NCBI RefSeq assembly: GCF_002929535.1
Contig: NZ_PJJO01000051.1
Coordinates: 62,001 to 126,000, forward strand
Length of the DNA: 64,000 nucleotides
DNA from: Cryobacterium sp. Y11
GTDB lineage: Bacteria > Actinomycetota > Actinomycetes > Actinomycetales > Microbacteriaceae
Direction of reading: 5' to 3'
The position numbers and the translations under genes were made by a program. Numbering within the stretch: the stretch's first letter is position 1; each line of letters begins with the position of its first letter. Shown here in pieces: positions 41,210 through 50,508 of the stretch. Under the pieces are notes generated by a model. It was not told the origin of the DNA, did no database searches, and saw nothing but the letters and a program-made list of their open reading frames with translations.

Positions 41210-42348
41210 CGGTTGCTCTCTTTGCTCATCGAACCGGATGCCGCGGCATCGCCCTCGAGTTCGGTCGCCAGAAAGGCGCGCTGCTCGGCCAGGGCGGTAC
41301 GCGGGGTGGCGTACACGTGCTCGAACAGCTCAAGCGGATCGACCACCGCCTGCTCGGTCATACATTCGCGGGTCGTTGCCGCGAGCGCCTCGGCAGCCGC
41401 AGCGATGTCGGCGCGTTCCGCGTCCGACAAGGCACCCTGCGACACCAGATACTTCTCCAGCCGTTCGATCGGATCGCGACCACGCCAGACATCGACGTCG
41501 GCGGTCTTACGGTAGCGGGTAGGGTCATCCGAGTTGGTGTGCGCCTCCATGCGGTAGGTGAGCCCCTCGATCAGGGTCGGGCCGCCACCGCTGCGAGCGC
41601 GGTCCACGGCCGCAGACACCACGGCGTACATGGCCGCAACGTCGTTGCCGTCAACGTAGTAGCCGGGCATGCCGTAGCCGATCGCTTTATCGGCGATGGT
41701 GCGGCAGGCCATCTGCTTGTCGAGCGGCACGCTGATGGCAAACTGATTGTTCTGCACGACGAAGACCACGGGAGCCTGCCAGACCGCGGCGAAGTTGAAG
41801 GCCTCGTGGGCGTCGCCCTCGCTCGTGGCGCCATCACCCAGCAGCGTCAGGGCAACGGTGTCGTCGCGCTTGAGCTTGGCAGCGGTAGCGAGGCCGACGG
41901 CGTGCAGCGCCTGGGTGGCGAGCGGAGTGGCCTGCGGCGCGATCCGATGCTGCTGATAGTCATAGCCGCTATGCCAGTCGCCGCGGAAGGAGGCGAGAAT
42001 GTCCGTCGGTTCGACGCCGCGGGTGAGCAACGCGATGCTGTCGCGGTAGGTCGGAAACAGCCAGTCCTGGGGGGAGAGTGCGGCGACGGCGGCGATCTCG
42101 CAGGCCTCCTGGCCGAGCGCCGAGGGGTAGGTGGCCAGGCGCCCCTGCCGGGTGAGGGCGGTGACCTGAACGTCGAATCGACGGGCGACGACCATCTGGC
42201 GGTAGAGGCCGAGCAGCGTCTGGACGGGTGGAAGGGCGAACCCGCCGTTCTCACTGTCGGCAACCGCGTGACCGGTGTCGTCGATCAAACGAAGGGGTGG
42301 GGGTACCAGCACGGCTGAACGCGGCGTGCTCTCGACATTGAGGTTCAT
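41206..42348 (-). CDS. bkdA: 2-oxoacid dehydrogenase E1 component, alpha subunit
   Basis: The 380-residue subunit binds thiamine diphosphate through GDGATSEGDAHEAFNFA near 170 and keeps SALGQEACEIAAVAAL near 73 and YRMEAHTNSDDPTRYR near 273, the phosphorylation-loop region of E1alpha. ATG 42348 is chosen because the conserved region starts about 35 residues later and the upstream extension overlaps the Lrp-facing intergenic DNA. It is the first gene of the operon. Confidence 0.9.
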   Translation of the reverse strand: MNLNVESTPRSAVLVPPPLRLIDDTGHAVADSENGGFALPPVQTLLGLYRQMVVARRFDVQVTALTRQGRLATYPSALGQEACEIAAVAALSPQDWLFPTYRDSIALLTRGVEPTDILASFRGDWHSGYDYQQHRIAPQATPLATQALHAVGLATAAKLKRDDTVALTLLGDGATSEGDAHEAFNFAAVWQAPVVFVVQNNQFAISVPLDKQMACRTIADKAIGYGMPGYYVDGNDVAAMYAVVSAAVDRARSGGGPTLIEGLTYRMEAHTNSDDPTRYRKTADVDVWRGRDPIERLEKYLVSQGALSDAERADIAAAAEALAATTRECMTEQAVVDPLELFEHVYATPRTALAEQRAFLATELEGDAAASGSMSKESNR

Positions 42349-42395
42349 GAGCCAATGGTGCGCTCTTTTCGCGGCCGCGCGCTGGCTTTTTCGCA

Positions 42396-42418
42396 GTTGT
42401 GAACGATTGGCCGACAAC
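42396..42418. promoter_or_regulatory. Possible Lrp-type operator between lrp and E1alpha genes
   Basis: GTTGT and ACAAC arms lie 13 nt apart in the 109-bp gap between the Lrp gene and bkdA. It is a candidate site for the adjacent regulator; arms are short, so support is modest. Confidence 0.3.
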
Positions 42419-42457
42419 ACCGCGGATGGCGACCACTTGGTTGTTTCTGGTCGGGTT

Positions 42458-42946
42458 TTAGTGCCAGGCGTCCGGGGTCGCTCCGGGCGCATGCCCGATG
42501 ATCTCGTCGAGAATAAGGTGGGAGCGAGTCGAGATCACCCCGGGCATGGTGTGGATATCGCGCAGAATTGCCATACTGAGCTGCTCATGGTCTGGAGCGC
42601 TCACGGTGAGAATAATGTCGATGTCCCCGCTCACCGCCTGCGCCTTCTCCACGAAAGGGAGCTGGGCCAGTTGAGCCGCGATCTCGCCCCAGGCCACGTC
42701 GCCGATTTTCACGATGACCAGCGCCGAGACGTTGAGTCCGAGGGCCTTTCGCGCGGTCTGCACGCCGAAGCCGGTGATCACGCCGTGGCTGACGAGCTTC
42801 TGCACCCGGGTGTGTGCGGCGGTACGGGAAATATGCACGATCACGGCCAGCTGACGCATCGAGAGTCGCCCGTCACGGCTGAGCTCGGCGATGATCTGGC
42901 GATCAACGCCGTCGAGTCCGGGGTGGGGGGGTTGGGGCTGCGTCAT
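42458..42946 (-). CDS. Lrp/AsnC family transcriptional regulator
   Basis: The 162-residue protein has an N-terminal HTH (LDGVDRQIIAELSRDGRLS, then AVIVHISRTAAHTRVQKLV) and a RAM effector domain (ALVIVKIGDVAWGEIA, ISGDIDIILTV-like segment). It lies just upstream of the E1-E2 operon in the same direction, the place of BkdR in other bacteria, so it probably responds to branched-chain amino acids. A TAGTGT box lies 9 nt before its ATG, giving a leader of only about two bases. Confidence 0.9.
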   Translation of the reverse strand: MTQPQPPHPGLDGVDRQIIAELSRDGRLSMRQLAVIVHISRTAAHTRVQKLVSHGVITGFGVQTARKALGLNVSALVIVKIGDVAWGEIAAQLAQLPFVEKAQAVSGDIDIILTVSAPDHEQLSMAILRDIHTMPGVISTRSHLILDEIIGHAPGATPDAWH

Positions 42947-42953
42947 CGGACTC

Positions 42954-43781
42954 TCACACTACCGGCGGTGTGGCCGACGTGCGCCGGTTCGAGGCCTGCC
43001 GCGCTGACGTGCGGAGCAGGCGCAGGTAGTGATTCTTAGGCCAATGGCGCAGCACCTTCGGCAGGCGGGGATACACGAAACGGATGCCGCCGATCACGCG
43101 ATCAAAGCGTCGCTGGCGCCGCGGCGACCACGGGAGCTCGAAGAGCTCTCGTACTTCGGGGGGAAGTAGCCCGGCCGTCATGAGTCGGGCCAGTGGCAGG
43201 GCTGCGCGATACCAGGGCGGAGCCGCGCGCGAGTGCAACAGTTCGTGCGCGACGGCGCGGGTGGCGGCATCCGTTGTGAGAAGTGGCAGCTGCTCGTTCC
43301 AGTAGCGGCGGAAGGCGGCGCGATCGGCCGGCCACAGTTGCGGCGGCACCTGCAGGGAGGTGCCGAGTCGGGAATATTCGCGGTACACCGCATCGGCCGT
43401 CGCGTCGTCGAGGGCGCCATAGAGCAGGCCGTGCAGGTGGGTGGCCGATTCGTAGAGGGTCGCGGCGACCCACAGTTGCAGTTCGGGGGTGAACGCGTTG
43501 TATATGGGCCCGGTTCCGGAGGAATGCACGGGAATATGCGCGTGGTTGACCCGCGCCGTCACCATGGCGACCAGGTCGGCCGTACCAAACACGATGGCGT
43601 AGACGTAGCTGAGAGTGCCATTCAGGCGATCGAGCGGCCGATTGGCGAAGTGACTGTGGTTGGCGACGCCATGGCCTATGGCCGGATTGGCGAGCTGGAG
43701 CAGGATGGCACGGCCCCCGGCGGCGATCAGGATTCCCTCGCCGGCGACCCCTCGCATGCTCTGCGACCGTCGTGCACTCAC
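42954..43781 (-). CDS. DUF2236 (MpaB-like) family protein
   Basis: The 275-residue protein has the DUF2236 pattern: LQLANPAIGHGVANHSHFAN near 32, then WVAATLYESATHLH near 100 and YWNEQLPLL near 155. Related proteins are latex-clearing and MpaB-type haem oxygenases, but the substrate here is unknown. GTG 43781 is chosen because GGGAGG lies 7 nt upstream; the open frame to 44285 overlaps yceI antisense. It ends 8 nt before the Lrp gene. Confidence 0.82.
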   Translation of the reverse strand: MSARRSQSMRGVAGEGILIAAGGRAILLQLANPAIGHGVANHSHFANRPLDRLNGTLSYVYAIVFGTADLVAMVTARVNHAHIPVHSSGTGPIYNAFTPELQLWVAATLYESATHLHGLLYGALDDATADAVYREYSRLGTSLQVPPQLWPADRAAFRRYWNEQLPLLTTDAATRAVAHELLHSRAAPPWYRAALPLARLMTAGLLPPEVRELFELPWSPRRQRRFDRVIGGIRFVYPRLPKVLRHWPKNHYLRLLRTSARQASNRRTSATPPVV

Positions 43782-43977
43782 AGATGCCTCCCAATAAATG
43801 CACAGAACCCCGTGACAGGGTGAGCCTATTCGGTCGCCCTGAGTTAAGGCCACCGTGCGGGCGCCCAAAAAAATAGGACATGAATATTTGTCTTTTGGGG
43901 AATACCGCCCACTTCTATGCGCTTGCATGTATCCGAGGGCGACAACTTCTGGGCCCACACACTTGAGGAGAATTTTT

Positions 43978-44532
43978 ATGACCGCCGTAACAACCATCCC
44001 GGGACACAAGGCCGGAACCTGGACCATCGACAAGGCGCACAGCTCGGTCAGCTTCAGTATTCGCCACATCGTGATCAGCAAGGTCAAGGGCACCTTTGAC
44101 GATTTCGACGCCACCTTCGTGACGGGCGAGAACCCCCTCGACACCGTTGTGACCGCGTCGGCCAAGATCGTTTCGATCAACACCAACGAGCCCAACCGTG
44201 ACGGACACCTCCGCACCGGCGACTTCTTCGACGCTGAGACGTACCCCACCATCGACTTCGTGTCGACCGGTGTGCGCGAGGTCACGGGCGACTACCTCGT
44301 TGACGGAAACATCACCATCAAGGGTGTCACCAAGCCCGTCACCTTCGACTTCGACTTTGGCGGCTTCGGCGGCGACCCCTACGGCAACTACAAGTTCGGC
44401 GCGACAGCCCAGACCGTAATCAACCGCGAAGACTTCGGCCTCACCTACAACGCTGCCCTCGAAACCGGCGGCATGCTGCTCGGCGACAAGGTCACCATCA
44501 CGCTCGAACTTCAGGCCTCGCTCAACGCGTAA
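43978..44532 (+). CDS. YceI family lipocalin-like protein
   Basis: The 184-residue beta-barrel protein belongs to the YceI family, which binds isoprenoid-like lipids. GTWTIDKAHSSVSFSIRH near 13, LRTGDFFDAETYPTIDF near 79 and FGLTYNAALETGG near 153 are conserved. It has no signal peptide, as usual for the actinobacterial cytoplasmic type. GAGGAG lies 8 nt before ATG 43978. It is divergent from the DUF2236 gene and followed by a terminator. Confidence 0.92.
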   Translation: MTAVTTIPGHKAGTWTIDKAHSSVSFSIRHIVISKVKGTFDDFDATFVTGENPLDTVVTASAKIVSINTNEPNRDGHLRTGDFFDAETYPTIDFVSTGVREVTGDYLVDGNITIKGVTKPVTFDFDFGGFGGDPYGNYKFGATAQTVINREDFGLTYNAALETGGMLLGDKVTITLELQASLNA

Positions 44533-44549
44533 CCCGTAGTTTGTTTGGC

Positions 44550-44584
44550 CAGGGCTCCACTTCGGTGGGGCCCTGCTTCGTTTA
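44550..44584 (+). terminator. Terminator after yceI
   Basis: An 11-bp stem (44550-44560 with 44565-44575, one G-T pair) is closed by a TTCG tetraloop and followed by CTTCGTTTA. Confidence 0.8.
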
Positions 44585-44889
44585 ATCGGAAATGGTGAGC
44601 ATCCAATCGGTCAAGCATCGGCGCAGCTCGGCGCCATCGAGCTGTCGGGCGGCTCGGTGCGGCACGAGGGGAGTGGTCATCTTCTCCGCTTGTCGCTCGT
44701 TCCCTATCGATACTGCACAGCAACTCTTGCGCGAGCGGATACCACCACTCGTCCCAGGTCCACCGCGAACTGTGCCAAGGTGCAAGGGGGCCCGTGCGCG
44801 ACGTGCCGACCACCGACAGTAATTGGAAACTTGTTCCATTTGATAGATCGACGATCTAACTAAACCAACCTGATCGACCGAGGAGCCCG
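44585..44889 (+). promoter_or_regulatory. Intergenic region with 15-bp palindrome before nitronate monooxygenase gene
   Basis: The region holds no gene I can support. A perfect palindrome TAGATCG-A-CGATCTA lies at 44844-44858, about 31 nt before the ATG, with the size of a TetR- or MarR-type operator. Minus-strand frames end in weak, unrecognised peptides and could be remains of a lost regulator. Confidence 0.5.
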
Positions 44890-45927
44890 ATGTTTTCACT
44901 GTCTGACCTGGATATTCCTATCATTGCGGCACCAATGGCTGGCGGGTCCTCAACGCCGAACCTCGCGGTCGCCGTTAGTAACGCGGGTGGCCTCGGCTTT
45001 CTGGCTGGCGGCTATAAGACCCCGCAGGCACTGGCCGACCAGATCATCGATGTGCAGCAGCGCACCACGAGGCCATTCGGCGTCAACCTGTTCATTCCGC
45101 AGCCGGCACTGAACGACCGCGCCGCCGTCTTGGCCTACCGCGACGTGCTCGCAAGCGAAAACCCCGCCGCCACATTCGGGGAAATTGACCAGACCGACGA
45201 TGACTGGTTCGCCGACAAGGTGGCCATCGTTATCGCGCAGAAGGTTCCGGTTGTTTCCTTCACTTTCGGCCTGCCCCCACGAGACGCAGTAGAGCGGATG
45301 CACGCGGCCGGCTCCTACTCGATCGCGACCGTCACCTCGGTGCCCGAAGCCCTGCAGGCGGTCGACCGTGGCGTTGACGCCGTCTGCGTGCAGGGGCCGG
45401 AGGCCGGCGGGCACCGGGCGACCTTCACCACGCGGGGCGAACCGGGCGCCGTGGCTTTGGGGGAGTTGTTGATCGCAATTCGCGAGGTGGTGACGCTGCC
45501 GCTGATTGCGGCGGGCGGCATCCACTCGGGCGGGCAGATTGCCTCGCTTCTCGCTGCCGGAGCCGCGGCCGTGCACCTGGGCACGGCCTTTCTCCGCACC
45601 GACGAGTCGGGCGCGAACCCGGCTCACCAAAACGCCCTGGTCGATGCGCGATTTACCGATACCGTCGTTACCCGAGTCTTCTCTGGTCGTCCGGCGCGCG
45701 CGCTGAGTAATACCTTCATCACCGCGCACGATGCGAGCGTGCCCCACGAATATCCGCAGGTGCATCACCTCACCAAGACCCTGCGAGCGGATGCCGCCCG
45801 CCGCGGTGACCCTGACGGGCTCGCCCTCTGGGCCGGCACTGGTTTTCGTGCCGCAGCCGCTGGCCCGGCCCAGTCCGTTCTTGAGTCGCTCTGGGCCGAC
45901 GCTACGGCCGCGGTCGTTGACCGTTAG
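44890..45927 (+). CDS. Nitronate monooxygenase family flavoprotein
   Basis: The 345-residue FMN-dependent TIM-barrel enzyme oxidises alkyl nitronates in characterised relatives. The family patterns IPIIAAPMAGGSSTPNLAV near 9, VCVQGPEAGGHRATF near 166, LIAAGGIHSGGQI near 204 and AAAVHLGTAFLRTDES near 225 are present. GAGGAG lies 6 nt before ATG 44890. Its stop interlocks with that of the convergent FUSC-like gene. Confidence 0.9.
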   Translation: MFSLSDLDIPIIAAPMAGGSSTPNLAVAVSNAGGLGFLAGGYKTPQALADQIIDVQQRTTRPFGVNLFIPQPALNDRAAVLAYRDVLASENPAATFGEIDQTDDDWFADKVAIVIAQKVPVVSFTFGLPPRDAVERMHAAGSYSIATVTSVPEALQAVDRGVDAVCVQGPEAGGHRATFTTRGEPGAVALGELLIAIREVVTLPLIAAGGIHSGGQIASLLAAGAAAVHLGTAFLRTDESGANPAHQNALVDARFTDTVVTRVFSGRPARALSNTFITAHDASVPHEYPQVHHLTKTLRADAARRGDPDGLALWAGTGFRAAAAGPAQSVLESLWADATAAVVDR

Positions 45928-46961
45928 GCGGGCCCACGCAATGACTCGTGGCGACGATCGCGGATGAGCAGAACGACGATGATTCCAACCACGGCACCGA
46001 GAAGGGTTTCCCATCCACGGTCAGTGAGCAGGGCTATCGGGTCGATCGGGCTGGCAAGTTGGGTCATGAGCAGTATGACGGGCGTGAAGAAGGTGAGGGC
46101 GAGACCGTAGTGGCGCACCATGAAGAGTTCAGTGGGAAACTGCAAGACCATGACGAGGATGACCAGCACGGTCGTACTCGGATGAAGGAGAAGAATACCC
46201 GCCGTGAGGCCGAGGCCGGCAAAGGTGCCGAATATGCGATGGACGCCACGCTGCACCCGGCTGGGAAGGTCGCCACCGGCGAGGGGAACAGCCGCAGCGG
46301 CCATGGCCCAATAGGCGTGGCCGATCCCCAATACAAGGCCAAGAACGCCAGCGGCTGCGACTGCGACGACATAACGGGTGGCGTGCGCGCCCGCCTTCGT
46401 GAGCCATGGTCCGGAGAGGGATTCGCGAGAGCGTCTCGCCGTTGAGTCCCAGGCGCGGCCTCGAAACCAGCCGGCAAACCCGACGAGGAGGGAAAAGAGT
46501 GCGGATGTCGCGCAGATCAACGCCGCAGCCCAGAGCGGAATGACCGTGGGGATCGACGCGCAGGCTCCCAGCGCAAAAATACCAAAGAAGGGCCCGGCAG
46601 GTCTGAGCTGTATTTTGTCGGCCACGAGTGAACCCGCTCCGGCCAGAAGGGCCTCGATGGCGACCAGCGCCCAGACCTCGATCTGGGTGATGGACAGCGC
46701 CACCCCGATGGTCACCCCGGTCAGCAGCACCGCCGCAGCCTGGGCCTGGTGCACCAGCCGCAACTGGTGGGGTTCACCACGGCCATACATGCCCGTGAAA
46801 GCGCCGAAGACGGCATAAATGCTCAGCTCCGGGTGGCCGGAGATCAGTAGAGCCAGAACTGGCACAGTGACCCCGAGGCCCACGCGCAGGGCCGGCCAAT
46901 GATCATTGACCGCCGGTCCAACCCTAACGAGCGCGCGAATGTAGGACAGCGTCGGGCGCAC
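45924..46961 (-). CDS. FUSC-like membrane protein
   Basis: The 345-residue protein has two sets of about five membrane segments separated by a loop near residues 165-195. The layout and the N-terminal GLGVTVPVLALLISGHPELS and FGAFTGMYGRG segments match the FUSC/aromatic acid exporter superfamily. The substrate is unknown. It starts with GTG 46961 without a clear Shine-Dalgarno. It shares four bases with the end of the nitronate monooxygenase gene. Confidence 0.78.
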   Translation of the reverse strand: MRPTLSYIRALVRVGPAVNDHWPALRVGLGVTVPVLALLISGHPELSIYAVFGAFTGMYGRGEPHQLRLVHQAQAAAVLLTGVTIGVALSITQIEVWALVAIEALLAGAGSLVADKIQLRPAGPFFGIFALGACASIPTVIPLWAAALICATSALFSLLVGFAGWFRGRAWDSTARRSRESLSGPWLTKAGAHATRYVVAVAAAGVLGLVLGIGHAYWAMAAAAVPLAGGDLPSRVQRGVHRIFGTFAGLGLTAGILLLHPSTTVLVILVMVLQFPTELFMVRHYGLALTFFTPVILLMTQLASPIDPIALLTDRGWETLLGAVVGIIVVLLIRDRRHESLRGPA

Positions 46962-47147
46962 GGGGTGTCACGGCCTTTCACTCAGAACAAGGGCGGCGCG
47001 GCGTCGAAGACGGAACCCGATTACCTGGTCATCATCGGGTCCATCACGTGGCTGGTTCCGCGCTCGACTGCAGCGCTTATCCCAGTCTGTACCCCGGTGC
47101 CCGGCCCGTCCAAGACCAGAATTCGACCAGCCGATAACCGCACATTA

Positions 47148-48092
47148 TCAATCGGTCGCCGGTGTCGCGGGTGATACCGCCGGAAGCCCCCGATCGAACA
47201 GCTCACCCAGCGAAAGCCGCGCCGCAACGGCCGCGAACGCCCGTGCGGTGACCGAACCAGGCGACGCCGCGCTGATCGCCGCAGCGACGCGCGCGGTCGC
47301 GACCGGATCGACGAGTGGCACAATGCGGGTGCGCGATGACGGCGTAATAGTTTGCACCCACGAATGTGGCACGATGCTGGCCCAGTGGCCCGTCTTCATG
47401 TGCGCATGGAGAGACGCGATCGAATCCGTTTCGACCTGCGGTTCCATCCGAATCTGGTTGTGCGCAAAAGCATTGTCGATCACTTGTCTGCTGCGCATCT
47501 GCGGCGTCAAGACAGCGAGGGGGAGCGCAGATGCCTCGAGCCAGGTCATCGTCGCCGGAATGTCGGGAACAAGTTCGTCGGAGGCGATGAGAACGTAACG
47601 TTCCTCATACAAGGGCACAAAAAGAAGTCGTGGATCTTCACCGTCATCGAGGTAGGTGACGCCTGCATCCAATTCAAAATCGCGCAGTCGGCGCGCGATG
47701 TCGACCGCGGACAGGCCCGACGTGATCTGTACCTTGGCTAACGGATGCGCAGCACAGAACGCAGCAACCGCCAGCGCGACGGTTGTGGAGGCACTTGGCA
47801 CAACGCCCAACCGCAACACGCCGGTCACCCCGGATTGGACGGCCTGAACCTCCGCCTTGAACGCGTCATGCTCCGCCAAAATTCGTTTGGCCCAAATCAC
47901 CAACCGTTCGCCCTCCGGCGTCAGCCCTTCAAAGGCATGGTCACGGTTGATCAGAGAAACATTGAGTTCCTGTTCCAGCCTGTTGATTGCCGCGGAGAGG
48001 GCAGGCTGGGAAACATGGCACGCGGCAGCCGCCCGAGCGAAATGCCGTTCCCGGGCGACAGCGACAAAATATTCGAGCTGGCGAAAACGCAC
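47148..48092 (-). CDS. LysR family transcriptional regulator
   Basis: The 314-residue regulator has the LysR HTH (LEYFVAVARERHFARAAAAC, then VSQPALSAAINRLEQELNV) in its first 60 residues and a PBP-like effector domain. GTG 48092 is chosen because AAGGA lies 7 nt upstream and the HTH begins at once; ATG 48119 is an alternative. It faces the ABC transporter operon across a 178-bp gap, so it is a plausible regulator of it. The 186 bp on its 3' side show no gene. Confidence 0.9.
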   Translation of the reverse strand: MRFRQLEYFVAVARERHFARAAAACHVSQPALSAAINRLEQELNVSLINRDHAFEGLTPEGERLVIWAKRILAEHDAFKAEVQAVQSGVTGVLRLGVVPSASTTVALAVAAFCAAHPLAKVQITSGLSAVDIARRLRDFELDAGVTYLDDGEDPRLLFVPLYEERYVLIASDELVPDIPATMTWLEASALPLAVLTPQMRSRQVIDNAFAHNQIRMEPQVETDSIASLHAHMKTGHWASIVPHSWVQTITPSSRTRIVPLVDPVATARVAAAISAASPGSVTARAFAAVAARLSLGELFDRGLPAVSPATPATD

Positions 48093-48270
48093 GGGCCGTC
48101 CTTCCTTCGTGATAATCATTGCGGCGTGCCCCCACGGTAGGCTCTTTCTACAGGGTATGCAGCATCCGCTCCCCGGTAGATCAGCGTCGATCGGCGCGAA
48201 ACACTCCACTGGCCGCTAGGTGCGATCAGCTCGCACAACAAGAAATGGTTCTCCTTTGCGCACAATAACT

Positions 48271-49719
48271 ATGTTCCGGGCGGGAAAGCTCGCGGTCGCC
48301 GTCACGGCGCTGCTAGCCCTCGCCGGAGGCTTCGTCGGCGTCAGCGCCGCCGTCGCCAGCCAGCCACAGGCCGCAGTCACCGGCGAAACCTACGTCATCG
48401 GCACCGACACGACCTTCGCGCCCTTTGAGTATCGCGAAGACGGCGAACTGACCGGCATCGACATGGATCTGATTCGCGACATCGCCGCGAACCAGGGCTT
48501 CACGGTCGAGATCAAGTCACTCGGCTTCGACGCTGCGCTGCAAGCGTTGCAGTCTAACCAGGTCGACGGCGTGATTGCCGGCATGTCGATCACCGACGAG
48601 CGCGAGCTCATCTTTGATTTCTCCGACCCCTACTTCGATTCCGGCGTGCAGATGGCCGTCGCCGAGGACAACACCGAGATCACTCAATACTCCGACCTGG
48701 CCGGTGAAACCGTCGTCGCCAAGCGGGGGAGCGAGGGCGAGACCTTCGCCAACTCGATCAAGGACGAGTACGGCTTCACCGTCAAAGCCCTGGCCGACTC
48801 GGCCACGATGTATGACGACGTCAAGGCCGGCAACTCCGTCGCGGTGTTCGACGACTATCCAGTGCTGGCCTACGGTATCAACCAGAACAACGGGCTCAAG
48901 TCCGTCACCGAGAAGGAACAGGGCAGCTCCTACGGCTTCGCCGTCAACAAGGGGCAGAACCCTGAACTGCTCGCCGCCTTCAACACCGGCCTGGCCGAGC
49001 TGAAGAGCAACGGCGAGTACCAGACCATTCTTGACACCTACCTGGAGCAGCCAGCGCCCGCCGTGGCATCCGGTTTCTTCGGTCTGCTCAGCGACAGCAT
49101 GCCGGCGCTGATGAAGGGTCTCGGGCTGACCCTGCTCGCGACCGGCCTGTCGATTCTGATCGCTCTCGTGCTCGGCGTGCTGTTCGGGTTCTTCACTGTC
49201 TCCGCGAGCCGCGTGCTGCGCGGCATAGCGAGCGTCTACGTGAGCATTTTCCGCGGCACACCGCTGCTGGTGCAGGCGTTCTTCTTTTACTTTGGTCTGC
49301 CACAGCTCACCGGGCAGTCGATCGACGTCCTGACGGCCGGTGTGCTCACGCTGAGCCTGAACGCCGGTGCCTACATGACCGAGATCGTGCGCGGCGGCAT
49401 CCAGTCGGTCGACCCTGGCCAGACCGAAGCCGGTCGCAGCCTGGGCCTCGGCTACGTCACAACCATGCGCCGGGTCGTGCTGCCGCAGGCCGTGAAGATC
49501 ATGACGCCCTCGTTCATCAACCAGTTCGTGATGACCCTGAAAGACACCTCGCTGCTCGCCGTGATCGGCTTCGCCGAACTCACCTATCAGGGCCAGCAGA
49601 TCTACGCGGCGAACTTTCGCACCGGTGAGACGCTGCTGATCGTGGCGGCGCTGTACTTCATCGTCATCAACTTGCTCACCATGCTCTCCAACAAGCTCGA
49701 CAAGAGGTTCAACAAATGA
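48271..49719 (+). CDS. Amino-acid ABC transporter: fused substrate-binding protein and permease
   Basis: The 482-residue protein joins a solute-binding domain (about 36-260, with [20 protein letters not shown]) to an MFS-unrelated ABC permease domain (about 275-480, with EAA motif [20 protein letters not shown]). A signal-anchor segment is at about 8-30. The binding domain is of the polar amino acid type, so glutamine or another polar amino acid is likely. ATG 48271 is uncertain: TTG 48256 and GTG 48220 are in frame and none has a clear ribosome-binding site. It overlaps the ATPase gene by ATGA. Confidence 0.9.
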   Translation: MFRAGKLAVAVTALLALAGGFVGVSAAVASQPQAAVTGETYVIGTDTTFAPFEYREDGELTGIDMDLIRDIAANQGFTVEIKSLGFDAALQALQSNQVDGVIAGMSITDERELIFDFSDPYFDSGVQMAVAEDNTEITQYSDLAGETVVAKRGSEGETFANSIKDEYGFTVKALADSATMYDDVKAGNSVAVFDDYPVLAYGINQNNGLKSVTEKEQGSSYGFAVNKGQNPELLAAFNTGLAELKSNGEYQTILDTYLEQPAPAVASGFFGLLSDSMPALMKGLGLTLLATGLSILIALVLGVLFGFFTVSASRVLRGIASVYVSIFRGTPLLVQAFFFYFGLPQLTGQSIDVLTAGVLTLSLNAGAYMTEIVRGGIQSVDPGQTEAGRSLGLGYVTTMRRVVLPQAVKIMTPSFINQFVMTLKDTSLLAVIGFAELTYQGQQIYAANFRTGETLLIVAALYFIVINLLTMLSNKLDKRFNK

Positions 49720-50444
49720 GCAAGATTAGTGTCCAGGGCCTCCGCAAGTCGTTCGGCTCCAACGCGGTGCTCAAGGGCCTCGACGTCGAGATCGCCGAGG
49801 GCGAGGTCGTCTGCGTCATCGGCCCATCTGGTTCGGGCAAGTCCACCTTTCTCCGCTGCCTGAACAAGCTCGACGAGCTCAGCGCCGGCACGGTCATTGT
49901 CGACGGCTTCAACCTCAACGACAAGACGGTCGACCTCAACGAGGTACGCCAGCACATTGGCATGGTCTTCCAGCACTTCAACCTGTTTCCGCACATGACG
50001 GTGCTGCAAAACATCATGCTGGCACCGACGGAGTTGAAGAAGCAATCGAAAGCGGATGCCCGCGCCACCGCCCTCAAGCTGCTTGAGCGCGTGGGCCTGT
50101 CCGACAAAGCGGATGCCCGCCCAGCGCAGCTCTCCGGTGGCCAGAAACAGCGCGTTGCCATCGCCCGCTCCCTCGCGGTGAACCCCGACATCATGCTGTT
50201 CGACGAGGCCACGAGCGCCCTCGACCCGGAAATGGTCGGCGAAGTGCTGCAGGTCATTCGGGACCTCGCTGCCGAGGGCATGACCATGGTCGTCGTTACT
50301 CACGAAATGGGTTTCGCCCGCGAGGTCGCTGACCGGGTCATTTTCATGGCCGACGGCGTCATCGTCGAGGAGGGCACTCCGGCCGAACTGTTCGGCAACC
50401 CGCAGCAGGAACGCACCCAGGACTTCCTCTCCAAGGTGCTCTAA
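49716..50444 (+). CDS. glnQ: Amino-acid ABC transporter ATP-binding protein
   Basis: The 242-residue ATPase has Walker [10 protein letters not shown] at 36-44, Q-loop [11 protein letters not shown], signature [13 protein letters not shown] near 135, Walker [14 protein letters not shown] near 159 and the switch histidine in [10 protein letters not shown]. It is of the GlnQ/HisP type and completes a transporter with the fused upstream protein; no separate binding protein is needed. Confidence 0.94.
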   Translation: MSKISVQGLRKSFGSNAVLKGLDVEIAEGEVVCVIGPSGSGKSTFLRCLNKLDELSAGTVIVDGFNLNDKTVDLNEVRQHIGMVFQHFNLFPHMTVLQNIMLAPTELKKQSKADARATALKLLERVGLSDKADARPAQLSGGQKQRVAIARSLAVNPDIMLFDEATSALDPEMVGEVLQVIRDLAAEGMTMVVVTHEMGFAREVADRVIFMADGVIVEEGTPAELFGNPQQERTQDFLSKVL

Positions 50445-50457
50445 ACCGCGTCAGCTG

Positions 50458-50504
50458 AGAACGGATGCTCCGCGCGAGACCCGCGCGGAGCATCCGTTCT
50501 TTTG
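50458..50504 (+). terminator. Strong intrinsic terminator after the ABC operon
   Basis: A perfect 19-bp stem (50458-50476 with 50482-50500) with a 5-nt loop ends in TTCTTTTG. Both arms contain the CGGATGC/GCATCCG heptamer. Confidence 0.93.
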
Positions 50505-50508
50505 CCGA

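Noticed and set aside
44582..44899. Minus-strand open frame ending LRRCLTDWMLTISD upstream of the nitronate monooxygenase gene
   Set aside because: It has no recognisable domain, no ribosome-binding site, and overlaps the palindrome and promoter region; at best a remnant of a lost regulator.
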